From Coix lacryma-jobi var. lacryma-jobi (taxonomy: Eukaryota > Streptophyta > Magnoliopsida > Poales > Poaceae), in contig CM019822.1 of NCBI GenBank assembly GCA_009763385.1, positions 24,236,842-24,300,841 of the forward strand: 64,000 bases of DNA. Direction: 5' to 3'. Every line of letters starts with the position of its first letter. Position 1 is the stretch's first letter. This document shows positions 23,401-36,114 of this stretch, one piece after another. A program made the translations under genes and the position numbers. The notes below the pieces were generated by a model. That model searched no databases, was not told the DNA's origin, and saw nothing but the letters and a program-made list of their open reading frames with translations.

Positions 23401-26400
23401 ATGTTGCATGATGTTTACGAATATTTAGGAAAAACAAGTTTCGTCAGTGGCGGAGCCTGGGCCAGGGCTAGTGGGCTACACTGGCTGCAGCGCTGGTCCA
23501 AGGCCAAAAACTCATTCGAATTCACTAAAAGTTGTGCAAAAATCAAGGTTAAAAAGGACTTGATCACTTGAACATGTATCAACACTGGGTCAGCCCAGGG
23601 CCTAATCTATTCCTGGCCTCGCTCCTGAGCTTCGGTGCTAGTGCTGATACTGTTGTATACATCACAACCCACTCATTCTTAGTGTTCATTCATAATCTGG
23701 AGTTACCTTTTATTAATTTTTTTTTTCTGTAGCCATATATATTCACTTATGTTTGGAGTTCTTGCTCTTTTAACAGAGTGCTCGGCCCTATTCTTAATAT
23801 GCCAGTTTCTGAATCTAAGAGACAACGAGTTCTGGTTGCTTCTTCTATTCTTTATTCAGAGGTAAGTTTATTTATCATTGTCGTAAAATAATAGATCTTC
23901 ATCTGATGAGATATCAGTTTCCAGTGCTCTCATTCCAGCTCGAGTAATTTATTGAAGTCAGCACATAATGTCTCATTTTTTCTAATCATAATTATTTTCT
24001 TAAAGTTTCATGAATCATACTCCCTCCGTCCTAGAATGATAATCATATTTTATACAGGGAAAATTCAAATTTTACAAACTTTGACCAATTATTCAAATTA
24101 TATACAAAGTTTAGGCCATGAAACTTGTATCAATAGATTTGTATTCAAAGTGCCTCTGAGATGATATTGGTTCTTTAGCAAATGTCAACATATAGTAAGA
24201 TAAATTAATAGTCAAAAATTATTTTGTCTGACTTTTCTCTAATCATAATACATTTATCATTCTGGGATTGAGGGAGTATGTTATTAAGCTACTTTTCTCT
24301 TTTGGAGGAACCCATAAAAGTGTTTTAATGCTTCAATGTGATCTGCATAAAAGCTTTTTTATCATCTTTTTCTGTTAAGCTTAGGATTATTTTCATCTTC
24401 TATGAAACATAGAATATATATAAGGAACATTAATATCACTCTTAATCTCTCTTGTATTTTTTATTCTTGTTTATTCTCTTTTGAATGAATCAATTTGTCC
24501 TGATACACAAAGCATGTACCATGGACTGCGTTTCTAAACTCTAAAAACATATGTTGTATATCTGAAATTGATGTTTAATGCTACTCTCAACTCTGTGTCA
24601 CTATAGCTTACTTTGGTTTTAAGGAAGAATGTTTGTCTATGCTTATTCAGTGCCTTTATGATCTATGATAATCATATCATGCACTGTAGGATATCAAAAC
24701 ATAGCTTGCATTTTAGAATGTCTAAGTAAGGTTTTCTGTGTTAGACCTTTAAACTCATGGAATTCTATTCTGCTACTGTCTGTTTGTTGATATTGGTTGT
24801 ATCTAGCAGCTAAACGAACAAGTTTTCTTTAGCACACATTGCTCATGAAATTTATGTATCATAACAGTTATGGCATGCTGTGAGCAGTGACAGAAAACCA
24901 GTGAGGAAAAAGTATGTTGGATTGATCGTGCCACCATTTGTAGCTGTTCTGAAAAGATATCGTTCTCTTTTGGCTGGTATACACGAGCTTACATCTCCAG
25001 ATGTGCAAAATCCACTAGTCGTTGATGATTGGGCTTCGGCAGCAGACACTTCACCTGTTGAGGTAAAAGTTAATACTGTTTCATGCAAGGGTGACAACTG
25101 AGGCTGCCTGGTTCTTGTGCTCATATTGTATCAGTGACTGTTGGTACTAGCACATATTAGAAGTTCTAGCAAGTTGTTTCAGAGAATCATTATTTTTGCA
25201 TCATATAATTTTCTGAAAAAACTAATTTTGCAAAGGAAACTCTGAGCTTTCTGGGAAAAGCTAATTTTGCAATGGAAACTCTGAATCTGGTCAATTTGTT
25301 TATCTTGTATTTTCATGTTCTTGAAACTGTGTTTTACAGACTTATTACTTATTCTCACAGTGTTGCTACTTGTATTTTATTTCTGAAATATTTCACGGAA
25401 TGCTTACCTAAGTTCATATAAGTGGTGATACTATTTCATGTTACTTTTAATAAAAAACATTGGTTTTTATGTAATGTTTGTATTTCTATTGGATAAAGAT
25501 CTCACCACTGTTCAAAAGCCCATCTGTTCATGGTGATATTTTTGTTTCATGTCTTTGATCTCAGGTTGGTGTTGCAATGATATCACCTGCCTGGGCTGCT
25601 GCTTTTGCCTCTCCACCAGTTGCAATGGCATTGGCCATGATTGCTGCTGGTGCCTCTGGGACAGAAACAATAGCACCACCAACCAATAAATTGCGCAGGC
25701 GTGACACCTCACTGCTTGAGCGTAGAACAGCTAAATTGCACACTTTCTCAAGTTTTCAGATGCCTATAGATACTACACCAAGCTTGCCTACATCAGCACC
25801 AAAGGACAAAGCAGCGGCAAAAGCTGCAGCCTTGGCTGCTGCTCGTGACCTTGAGCGTAGTGCTAAGATTGGTTCAAGAAGGGGTCTTAGTGCTGTAGCG
25901 ATGGCTACTTCAGGACAGAGGAGGTCTGCTGGTGATATTGAGAGAGCCCAAAGGTGGAACATATCTGAAGCTATGGGTGCTGCGTGGATGGAGTGTCTGC
26001 AGTCTGCTGACTCAAAGTCTGTTTCAGGAAGAGATTTTTCTGCCCTTTCATACAAATATGTTGCACTTCTTGTTTCCAGTTTCGCGTTAGCACGTAATTT
26101 GCAGCGAGTTGAGGTATGTTCTTATGGAATGGAACACGTCCACTCTTGATATTTAGAAATTGCTATGCATCATTGAGGCAACTTTTGGGCATGCAGATGG
26201 AGAGGCGAACACAAGTCGAAATATTAAACCGCAGTTGCATGTCTATTGGACTTCGGGCATGGCGGCATCTTCTTCATTGCTTGATAGAGACAAATAGACT
26301 CTACGGACCTTTTGGAGAACTCCTCTGTAGCCCTGATAGTGTATGGTCACAGTTCTGTGTTTCCTTTACGCTTCCCTGTTATACTACATTATGAAAAACA

Positions 26401-29400
26401 ATTCTCCTTGCTGACCACTTTATGATGATGTTGAACCATTTTTTTCATTCAGGAACAAATTGCATCATAGAGCTAAATGACATGCATGAATTTTGTTTTC
26501 TTATCTCTGACTTTTGTGCATTTCCTTTTTTCTGTTACACAGATTTTCTGGAAGTTAGACTTAACTGAAAGTTCGTTAAGAATGAGAAGATTTATGAAAA
26601 GGAACTATAATTGGTTGAATAACCTGGTTGCTTCTGCTAATTATGGGGAACAAAAGTTTCTTTGTGATGGTGCAGACGCATGCCACTCAGAAGATGGAGA
26701 CTCTTTACTTAGTGTTCTTCGTATAAGTTCTTTGATTACAGTAGATGAAGTACATGAACAACAGAGAGAAAGTGAGAATATCTGCAGCAGTGTGGATGAT
26801 CAACTGACAGATTCATCAACACCTGATCAGGCTTTTACAGGATCAATAGATTCAAGAAGTTCTGACTTTTTTGGTGTTCGCAACTTGGTTCGATCCACAG
26901 TAGTTACACCTGGTTACAAGACTAATAATGAGCGAATTATTATTGAACTTCCTTCAATGATGATTCGGCCATTGAAGGTTGTACGAGGAACCTTCCAAGT
27001 AAGTGTGTTCTAATGTACGTGCTTTCATCGTACAGTTTATACATGTATGTCTGGTTGGTGTCATTTCTTCTCATCGTGAATGATAATGACATCTAAATCT
27101 AATTAAAACTGAAGCTTAAATAAACACGAGCATATGACAACCAATCTCTGATGCATATATACAGTTATTTTTTCTTGGTTATTTACCTTGCCAGTATGAT
27201 AATCAAACTTCAGTTCACTAATGAGCTTAGCTACCATCACAGGTCTTTCTCTTGTGTTTTCTGTCCTACCAATCCATTTCATCTCCTAATTCAATATGCT
27301 AATGGATATCTTAACCCCTTTGTAATATTTTCCTCAGGTCACATCAAAGAGGATTAACTTCATAGTTGATGAGCATATGAGTGACAATTACATGGATGAT
27401 ATTGTATCCACTAGTGGCCAATATGATCAGCAAGATAGAGATCGGAGCTGGTTCCTATCTTCACTTCATCAGATTTATAGTAGAAGGTAAATGTTTCTTT
27501 TTACCGTCTGGTACATATTGGAACTTGTTAGGTTATGATTTTCTAAGGAAAAGATTTAGTTAATGGAAATGTTTTTATTTTTTAGATCATCTGTTACCTG
27601 CTCATATATTTCTACATTATAGAGTTAAATAGTTAACACTAACCGCTTACACTGATTTAAATGAATTAATGCAGATATCTACTACGTCAAAGTGCTTTGG
27701 AATTATTTATGGTAGACAGGTCAAACTTTTTATTTGATTTCGAGGTACATCCTGGATGAGACTCTAATCCAACTTGTTTGAACCTCATGCATGTTATAGG
27801 TGAATAACCTTTTTGGAATTGTATCTGAACTTTATCTAGGATATAGGATCGTGTACACATGCTTATCGGGCCATTGTTCACACCAAACCTCCTTATTTGA
27901 ACGACATTTTCCTTGCTACCCAAGTAAGTGTTCAGTGCAGTTTTGAAACCAGGAGGTTTCTTGTCCCTTTAGAGCCACTAATCTGATATGTTCTTTTTAG
28001 AGACCTGAACAAATCTTCAAGCAGACACAGTTGATGGAGCGCTGGGCTAAATGGGAGGTACATGAACACAATAATTTCATTTCTGCAGCAGCACATCCCT
28101 ATGTGTTAGATATCAAGATCTGAGTATACTTTGCTTGTGCAGATTAGCAATTTTGAATATTTGATGGAACTGAACACTCTCGCTGGCCGCACTTACAATG
28201 ACATTACACAGGCATCTTTTTTTACTACATGATTTTCAGTCCAAAATGTAAATTTTTTTGCTACTATTCTTTATGTTCAATATCTTTTTCTGCAGTATCC
28301 TGTTTTTCCATGGGTAATAGCAGATTACAAATCCAAAACCTTGGATTTGGAAAGTCCATCCACATACCGAGATCTTTCTAAGGTAAATCTTGTACCCCTT
28401 TTTTTGCTAGTCTGTGTTCTCCATGTAATAATAGCACGTCCTGTATTTCCATTTGTTTCACTGGTGATACATGATAATTTCCTATGCAGCCAATTGGTGC
28501 ACTAAATCCTGCACGGTTGAAGAAATTCCAGGACCATTACTCCAGTCTCAAGGATCCAATCATCCCAAAATTTCACTATGGTTCACATTACTCCAATCCT
28601 GGCACGGTACATCTTTCTTATATGTCTATGCTTTCGTGTTTGATTGTGGTTTGTTTGTGCCTCTTGTTCAGAGTTTGGACTAAGATATATCTGTTAAGCC
28701 TTTCACTGCTCTTCAATAACAAACCATTTTTAGTTGATTGGCATACGTTGTCTATATGATTCTTTTTGGAGTATTGCTTCATTGTAAAGATATTGAAAAT
28801 TAGTATTATAACTATTGCAGGTATTGTATTATCTTGCCAGGATAGAGCCTTTTAGTATCCTCTATGCTCAGCTGCAAGGTGCCAAGTTTGATCATGATGA
28901 TTGCGCATTCTCTGATATCGCCGGAACGTGGAACAGTGTTCTTGAGGGCATGAATGATGTAAAAGAGCTAGTAAGTTTTGCTGAAACATGTGCTTCTTGG
29001 ATGTATTTTCTACTGTTTAGTGTGCATTCTGCATTGTTTGGTACAGAGATCTATTTGGGATCTTCTACAGGAATCTGATTATGTGGGTATCTTTCTAGGT
29101 TCCAGAGGTTTTTTACCTTCCTGAGGTATTTACTAATGTAAACTCAAGTGGAAGACTAGGTGAGTCTCATTTCAGTCTGTATAGATACAGGCAAGGCAGA
29201 GAAACTGAAACCCTTAATGTTTGAGTATTATTGCAGGCTCTGTAGCACTGCCTCCCTGGGCTGAAAATGCTGTCGACTTTATACATATGCATCGGAAAGC
29301 TCTTGAGAGTGATCATGTCTCCACACGTTTGCATGAATGGATCGATCTAATATTTGGGTATGTTAGTTATGTGTTATTATGTTTCCACATGTAATTACAT

Positions 29401-32400
29401 TTGCCTTCTACTCACTCATCTATCTAGCTTTTTATTTTTGCAACGCCGCCATTCATATCCTCTGCCAGTCTGTCTTCTTTAAATCACTAATTCAGTCATC
29501 GTGCCTGATGCTTTTTTACTAGGATTGGTCTAGATAATTTACCATGTTTAAGGCTAGTTTCCAACTTTCCATATTGCCACTTAAGCTGCTTAATGTCTGT
29601 CCTTTTACTTTTTATTATGATAAATAGATCCTTGGAGTATGATTTCTATGTTTAGACTGTTCACTTTTTTTTAGACCCTTTAGACTGTTTGCTTTATAAG
29701 TACTAACAGGAAGAACATATTCATTCACTGTCCTATTTTTCTCTTAAGAGGGTTGTATTGATGTCATCTTTCTCCACATCTATATAATACACCACTTTCT
29801 CATTGAATACTTGTTCAGATATAAACAAAGAGGTAAAGAAGCAGTGGTAGCCAACAATATCTTCCCACATGTTACATATGATGGGATGGTGGACATTGAT
29901 AAAATCACCGATCCAGTAAGTATTATGCATTTTGTCTTCTCAAATTTGGTGGAACTATACAAAATTTTGATTGTTTTTTAAAATGCTGAAGGTGCAACAG
30001 CGAGGTGTACAAAATCAAATATGTTATTTTGGACAGACACCATCTCAGCTGTTGACAGTTCCACACATAAGAAGAAGGCCATTGACAGAAATATTACAAT
30101 TGCAGGTAAAAATTTCAAGTACCATTTCCATGTTTCGCAAGAAAAGAAGTCCATTATTTGATAGACATACTTGTGCATATACTGGCCCTGCTCGCTGCAG
30201 CTTATTTTAGCTGCAGCTGCAGCTGTGGCTGCAAGAAAACAACATCTACTGTAGCTATAACTAGAAACAGCCGCAGCCGCAACCAAATAGATATGAAAAA
30301 TGGATCCTTTAGACTCATACATGCTGATTTATTATTATTTCTTCCGTTTCAAATTATAGTTCACACCTTAGATTTGCCATAAGTCAAACTTCTCTGACTT
30401 TGACCAATTTTTAGAAAAATGTATTGACATCTACAAGTTCAAATAACTACTGTATCATGATATATTTCATGCAAAATTTAATGACTAATTTGCTAATGTA
30501 TATTTTGATGCATTTTTCTATATACTCGGTCAAAGTTAGAGAAGTTTGACTTTAGGACAAAGCTAAAGTGAATTGTAATTTGGAACAGAGGTAGTAATTG
30601 CTTATTCAAGGGACAGAATAGCACATTATTCAAGAGTTCACTTTCATAGTAGGTTACATCCATCTCCTTTTTTGCCTCTAGGGCATATGATAAGTTGACA
30701 GCTTTATTAGATGTTCATTAGAATTCTAATTAAATGTGACTACTCCTAGTCTTTCATGCTATTTCAATAAATGATGGTCGAATGACAAGGGTGACCACTT
30801 GGCTCACAGACACCATTGTATTTTTGCATTAAACAGCACCCAATTGCGCTTTTTTAGCACCATGGTATTTCATGGTGAACTTAACTTACTGCCTCTCCGG
30901 GTTTTTTTTCCTGTGTAGACAATATTCCGGAACCCAAGTGAAGTTAGATCTTATGTGCTTCCAAGTCCAGAGCACTGCAATGTTCCTGCTAGCACGATGC
31001 TTGTATCCAATGATTGTCTTGTAGTCATAGATTCTAATGTTCCCACAGCACATGTGGCATTGCACCATTGGCAGCCAAATACTCCAGATGGCCTAGGGGC
31101 GCCTTTCCTCTTTCACCATGGAAAAAATGCCATAAATTCGAGTGGTGGTGCAATATTTCGCATATTTAAAGGATCTTCAGGTTCTGCGGAAGACTATCAG
31201 TTTCCACGAGCTGTAGCATTTGCTGCATCTGCAGTACAAAGTTCATCAGCTGTTGTTGTTACATGTGACAAAGAAGTTATAACTGGTAATTATTTCATTG
31301 CACGTCAAATTTTTCCTTCAATGCTACCTGTTGAAAAACTGGCTTTCGTCATTCTCTTTGGTACATATTTTACTCTCTCTCTCTTTTTGTTTCCTACGGA
31401 ACCCTCATAATTCTCTCAAGTTGAAACCTCAAATGTTATGGTTTCAAACAACTAGTTTTATAATTGGTTCCTGAGTTGGATGCTACATGATTTTGTCTTA
31501 TTATGTTGTTTTAGCTGTCTGTCCTACAATGCTAAGAACTATTGTGGTAAGCTGTTTCTGGTATCCTTATTTTCTTTTACTATAGGCAGGCATGCAGATA
31601 ACTCTGTAAAGATGATCTCTCCGGATGGAGCAAGGACCATCGAAACTGCATTTGGGCATCTTGCTCCTGTGACCTGCCTCGCACTGTCTGCAGACAGTAA
31701 TTATCTTGTTACAGGGTCTCGTGACACAACAGTTATACTTTGGAGGATACGTCAGGTGGGTTCCGCACATAAGAAAGATGCTCCAGAACCTCCACCATCT
31801 ACACCGACAACACCTACTAGTCCTCTGGCCACTGGTAGTAGCAGTGATAGTAGTCCAAGCAAAACTCTAGAAACCTACAGGAGGCGGCGAATTGAAGGTC
31901 CTATGCATGTACTAAGAGGACATCTTGGAGAAGTAACCTGCTGTTCTGTTAGTTCTGATTTGGGGCTTGTTGGTTCATCTTCGAGTGTGTCTGGTGTCCT
32001 ATTACATTCCTTGAGGACAGGTCGGCTAATAAAGAAGCTCGATGTGCCAGAAGCCCATTCCATATGCTTGTCTTCTCAAGGAATTGTATTGGTTTGGAAC
32101 GAATTTGAGAAAAGATTGTCCACCTTCACTGTTAACGGAATCCCTATTGCTACCGCGGCTGTGTCACCTTTGTCTGCACGAGTCAGTTGCATCGAGATTT
32201 CTACAGATGGACAATTTGCTGCAATGGGAACTTGTTCAGCTAGCACTGGTAATCATGACTGCAGTAATGCTCTAGAAGATGACTATGAGCTTGACAAGCC
32301 CAATAGTGATGAGGATGTGCAAGAATCAAATGAGACCAGGCTGTCTGTTGATGCTCCCTCTGTCTGCTTCCTTGATCTATACAAACTTGAGGTGAACACC

Positions 32401-32636
32401 GAGCACAACTTTTTTTTGGCTTTTGCTATGTATTGTTACCTCTGGTTTTACCTGTGCAAATTTCTAAGCAGTTAGGTATATACTGCCAGGTAATCCATAC
32501 GCTGAAGCTGGAACAAGGACAGGACGTCACTGCACTCGCTCTAGACCAAGAAAACACCACCCTTCTGGTTTCGACAGCTGATAAGCAGCTAATAGTCTAC
32601 ACGGGTCCGGCACCAAGTACCCCAAGTGCAGTGTAG
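14439..32636 (+). CDS. BCHC: BEACH-domain WD40 protein, plant C class (BCHC1/BCHC2-like)
   Basis: Large BEACH proteins act as scaffolds in membrane trafficking and vacuolar or endosomal transport. Thirty exons join in frame to 2,850 aa: 14439-16134, 16537-17324, 17848-18522, 18786-18923, 19449-19553, 19689-19802, 19975-20051, 20326-20407, 21308-21640, 22522-23141, 23777-23861, 24868-25062, 25565-26113, 26197-26340, 26543-26998, 27338-27486, 27675-27744, 27840-27923, 28001-28057, 28143-28211, 28296-28382, 28490-28606, 28821-28970, 29099-29159, 29237-29357, 29819-29915, 29992-30105, 30919-31285, 31586-32391, 32490-32636. Order of parts: acidic N terminus, concanavalin/LamG-like domain (about residues 275-490, with an Ala-rich insert), armadillo-like helical region, PH-BEACH (about 1980-2070), BEACH (about 2120-2400, with LNTLAGRTYNDITQYPVFPW) and WD40 repeats (about 2440-2840, with VTGSRDTTVILW). 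The gene shows no lesion. All introns are GT-AG except the one after 28211, which is GC-AG. The C terminus (PSTPSAV) is shorter than I recall for related proteins. Confidence 0.93.
19045..19303. repeat. Tandem duplication in BEACH intron 4
   Basis: Two adjacent copies with a period of 130 bp (19045-19174 and about 19175-19303) differ at only a few positions. The unit contains TTTATTTGTGTCACACAG and ATGCACAAA. It lies wholly in the intron between exons ending at 18923 and starting at 19449. Each copy carries a possible AG acceptor, but the reading frame does not use them. Confidence 0.88.
21765..22080. mobile_element. Foldback MITE-like insertion in BEACH intron 9
   Basis: The left part begins GGCCCCGTTTGGCTCGGC, a typical grass MITE end. 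Inside, 21848-21873 and about 21954-21979 are inverted copies (AGAGCCCCTTAAATCATG type) with one mismatch. The right end is degraded and no target duplication could be assigned. Non-coding. Confidence 0.55.
23449..23632. mobile_element. hAT-like non-autonomous element in BEACH intron 10
   Basis: It starts CAGTGGCGGAGCCTGGG, matching the end of the hAT-type MITE at 38973, and ends near CTCGCTCCTGAG, an imperfect inverted match. The interior mentions no ORF of significance. Target duplication is unclear, so the boundaries are approximate. Confidence 0.45.
24020..24276. mobile_element. Stowaway MITE in BEACH intron 11
   Basis: It begins CTCCCTCCGTCCTAGAATG and ends with the inverted form CATTCTGGGATTGAGGGAG, with TA on each side (24018-24019 and 24277-24278). 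This is the Tc1/mariner Stowaway signature. It lies in the intron between exons 11 and 12 and does not affect the coding frame. Confidence 0.9.
28212..28295 (+). other. GC-AG intron inside the BEACH domain
   Basis: The conserved BEACH peptide DITQ|YPVFPW is only produced if exon 20 ends at CAG (28211) and the intron starts with GC (GCATCT), ending at TGCAG (28295). Reading on instead meets a TGA after eleven codons. No GT donor nearby restores the frame. Confidence 0.85.
30195..30596. mobile_element. MITE insertions in BEACH intron 27
   Basis: Positions about 30340-30594 form a Stowaway-like element. The left end CTTCCGTTTCAAATTATAG is mirrored by the right end CAATTTGGAACAGAGG in inverted form, and TTTGACCAATTTTTAG-like and ATGCATTTTTCTATA-like arms face each other. 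Just before it, about 30195-30290 is a GCAGC/GCTGC-rich foldback that may be a separate small element. This explains the unusual length of the intron between 30106 and 30918. Confidence 0.6.
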
Positions 32637-34360
32637 GTTATCCCTAGCACCCCGGAACCTGGCTGAAAAATGTAATGGAGATCAGCGCTAGCTACCTTCA
32701 CGGTCCAACTGACAGGTTTGGCACTGGCATTCAGAGTCTCCTTGATGTTATAATCTCTAACGTACCTTACCCGATTATTAGTCTCCTTGATGTTGCAGCG
32801 AGCTCGAAGACAGACAGTTCAGATGATGCACGTAGGCGACGGGCTTCTCTTGTCGTGACCATAGCGCTGCTGTACCTGTACGTAGAGTCTCCAATGGATT
32901 GTGCTGTAACACAGACACCTGAAATGGGCGCCATGTGTACGTGTACCAAAAAGAGAAGAGCTGCAACGTTAAACCCCTGCTTTGCGTTGTGCTGCTGCCC
33001 TGCTGGTACAGAAGGAACTTAACTCTCCTCTCTACAGGGACCTCGTTGACATCCAACATGTAGATATCACCCATCTGTGTAGCGGCCAAAAGAATTGTTA
33101 GAAGCAGCTGTGTGCAATTCGCGTTAGCTTGTTGTTAGCTGTGTGCAACGGCGAGCCAGCACGCAAAGATTTGTTAGCTTGTTGTCACTGCATCTGTGTA
33201 CAGAGTCTCGTCCAAGAAATTGAATCGCTTTCGCTTGCACGCAACCCATTGTTCAAATGTAGATTACCCATGCGGTCATCATCCAGAAAAGGCACCGATG
33301 ACGTGCGCATGATTGACCCTCGTCACATTCACATGGTACATCAATGATCGTTTGTAAAGTTTCAGTATATGATTCCGAGATCCAGATGAAAAGACCTGTG
33401 GCCCGTGAGTCCGTGACTTCTGAAAAGGAGCAATTGCTCCCCAAAAACAATAATGGCAAAAGGTGAGGCAGATTTTTACCATTTGTTGACACTTAGATCA
33501 CCATACTGATAATAGAGCGTCTTGCAGAAACTCTGGCAGAGCAACAACAGGCAATGCGTTGTGTACAAGGGGTGGTTTTATCCTATAGCATCTCCAATAG
33601 TTTGGTAAATACACTTATTATTCTATATTTTTTGGCAAAACAAGAAAATTTGAGCTCCAACAGTTTGTCAATTGAGTTGCCAAATTATAGGAACTTGCTA
33701 TCCCTGGCCTCCTGACGCGCAAATACGCATACGGTGCTGACAATGGGGCCATGTACGTGGCAGCTGTACAAAATGGCATTGCTCAGGGAGAGTGAGAATT
33801 ATAATGGCCTATCTCCGAATAGACGATTTGTAATGATGTTTTTCAAAATACGAAGAATTATAATGGCCTCAATCCAAAAAAAAACCCCTATTTATTACTC
33901 TTCCAGTATCAAAATGGTTTCAAATAAAAAGGCTATACAGATCTCTTTTGTCTCCGTAACTTTCATATAAAATTTATCTTTATTTGTCTTTATTTATATT
34001 CGACACTTTATATGTGAAAATTATGATTTTTTACATAAATTTACAGAAAAAAGGATAATTGAACTGAGGTCTGCGGGACAAATATTTGAAAAACAGTAAC
34101 GAATTTATAAACATAAAAAATAAAAAATCCTCGGATTTGGATTTGGACGGAAGGCCCGTCAGACGGCTCGCGGAGAAAAGGAGCCTTCTGGTCCGGGCCA
34201 GCCGGAAAAGATCTCTCCGCCTACCGGTCACGCTGGATTTTGACGTCCGGCCCAAACGAAAAGAGGGAGGGGAAAAATCTCCTATAACTGCTCGTGCATC
34301 ATCATCATCATCATATCCGTGATTGCCGTATCCCACCAGCAGATCTCTTGCTCATGTTTG
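32637..34360. other. BEACH gene 3' flank and intergenic DNA
   Basis: The first few hundred bases are probably 3' untranslated region; no single poly(A) signal stands out. About 33585-33700 (CATCTCCAATAGTTTGG and on) resembles a grass MITE also seen near 60780. The ORFs at 34031-34336 on both strands are GC-rich but match no family known to me. Confidence 0.4.
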
Positions 34361-34365
34361 ATTTA

Positions 34366-34533
34366 GGGAGTGTTTGGTTCCCACTCCCTAGAGTTTAGCC
34401 ACTAAAATTTAGCGGAGGTCATTAGAGTTGTAGTGTTAAAAGTGACTTTTAGTGGGGGTGTTTGGAACTTTAGTGACTAAAAGTGACTAAACTGTAGTCA
34501 TTAAACTCTAGGGGGTGACAACCAAACACCCTC
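34366..34533. mobile_element. Tourist-type MITE with TTA target duplication
   Basis: GGGAGTGTTTGGTTCCCACT at the left is mirrored by GGTGACAACCAAACACCCTC at the right, and TTA flanks both sides (34363-34365, 34534-34536). TTA duplications and GTGTTTGG ends are typical of PIF/Harbinger Tourist MITEs. Size 168 bp, no ORF. Confidence 0.85.
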
Positions 34534-34571
34534 TTAGTCTCTGTCACATTGAATATTGTGGTTCTAATTTA

Positions 34572-34905
34572 GGAGGTGTTTAGATCCAGAGGTTGAAGTT
34601 TAGTCCATGTTACATCGAATGTTACGATACTAATTTAGTCTATTAAAAATTATAAAACAAATTACACCGTCATATAGTAATTAACAAAATAAATCTATTA
34701 AGTCAAATTAATTCATCATTAGTAAAAGTTTACTATAGCACCATATTATTAAATTATGGACTAATTAGGCTTATTCGTCTCGCATATTAATCTCTGGCTG
34801 ACAAATTAGTTTTCTAATTTGTCTATTTCTAATAAACTAAATTGGGACCGCAACATCTGATGTGACAAAGACTAAACTTTAGTCATGGAAACCAAACACA
34901 GGACC
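34572..34905. mobile_element. Second TTA-flanked MITE
   Basis: The left end GGAGGTGTTTAGATCCAGAG and right end GGAAACCAAACACAGGACC are imperfect inverted repeats, with TTA on both sides (34569-34571, 34906-34908). The interior (CTAATTAGGCTTATTCGTCTCGC) is shared with relics at about 2100-2175 and 46875-47140. 334 bp, non-coding. Confidence 0.8.
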
Positions 34906-34909
34906 TTAG

Positions 34910-36110
34910 TCTATATTAAAAAAAAACTTAGTAACATGTAGGAGTAAGGACGGAAACCATAGAGGGTAAAGATGTTTGCAAAAGGTGGCAAGCTTAGTAA
35001 CAATTTAACGGAACCTAAGTACCTAACGCAGGTGGCAATGAGGGGATATAAGGTATTGTTGATGTTTGGCACACAAGAGAATTTAAAAGGGAAAATTTAA
35101 ATACTATCATTATAATTTTATAAAAATGGAGATATGTTATCTTGGCCCATAAGTCATTGACTTATGTGTGTCCCACATGTCAGTGAGATACCAATAGCAT
35201 ATCCTTAATTTTGTAAAATTACTGTTTAAAATGTCCCAATTTAAAATGGTATACATAAACAAACCATGTAAATTTTAGCGGCACCAACAGAGTTGGTTCC
35301 TCTACCCTACTGGGAACACAGACATGCAGATGCAGATGCAGCGAGCCACGACCACGATCGTGGCGTGGGGGCTGGGAGCGGCCAGCGCTGGTGCATGCGT
35401 GGGACGGCGTCGTGCACGGCTGGCGAGCGGGCGCGGCCGAGACGGCGGTGCATGCGGGCGCTGGATCCTGACTCCTGAGACAGCCCCTGCCCATCCCCGG
35501 CACTTTCTCCAAGGGCCCAAGGCTACGCGCTACGCCAGGTAGTGCCTCGCCAAGCAAACCGGCCGGCAGCCGGCAGTCCCGATCATGGCGAGTATGTAGC
35601 TTTCGGGGGGTCTAGTCACATTCGTTTGCTTTCAGAGTTCAGACGACTAACACTTCTCGATCTCTAAGTCTATTAACATGCACTGACCGGGAAACAAATG
35701 ATAAGAGTCAAGTTCATCATGTCCACGTTGACGGATCGATCAGAGATGATCATCCTTAGTACAGTAGAGTCCAGCTAAAGAATGCCAACTTGGTCACATC
35801 GAGGCGATAAAACCGTGATTGGTTAATCAGCTCGATGATACGGACAGGCTCCGGCCTCCAAGCTTGCCGAAACACTGGATCGCACTGCATGTCATGATGG
35901 CAACGACGCGCATGATCAGATGAACGAGCTGAGCCACACCCGCCCACACAAAATCTATGCGCGCAACCCCCGGCCCGAACCTCGTGCATGCGGCATGCCT
36001 CAAGGACGGGGACGAGACGGATCGAGACATTCATGTGCGGTTGAGTACATGGCTCCGCCCTGCTTCTCGTGCCCTAGCTAGTGTTCGTACGACAGATATA
36101 TATATATATA
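34910..36110. other. Intergenic DNA, no gene recognised
   Basis: AT-rich to 35280, then GC-rich from about 35330 to 35570 with overlapping ORFs on both strands that share no motif and look like composition-driven frames. No promoter or RNA gene was identified. Confidence 0.4.
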
Positions 36111-36114
36111 CGGC

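Noticed and set aside
35219..35557. GC-rich ORFs on both strands
   Set aside because: Four overlapping frames of similar length with no motif indicate composition, not a gene.
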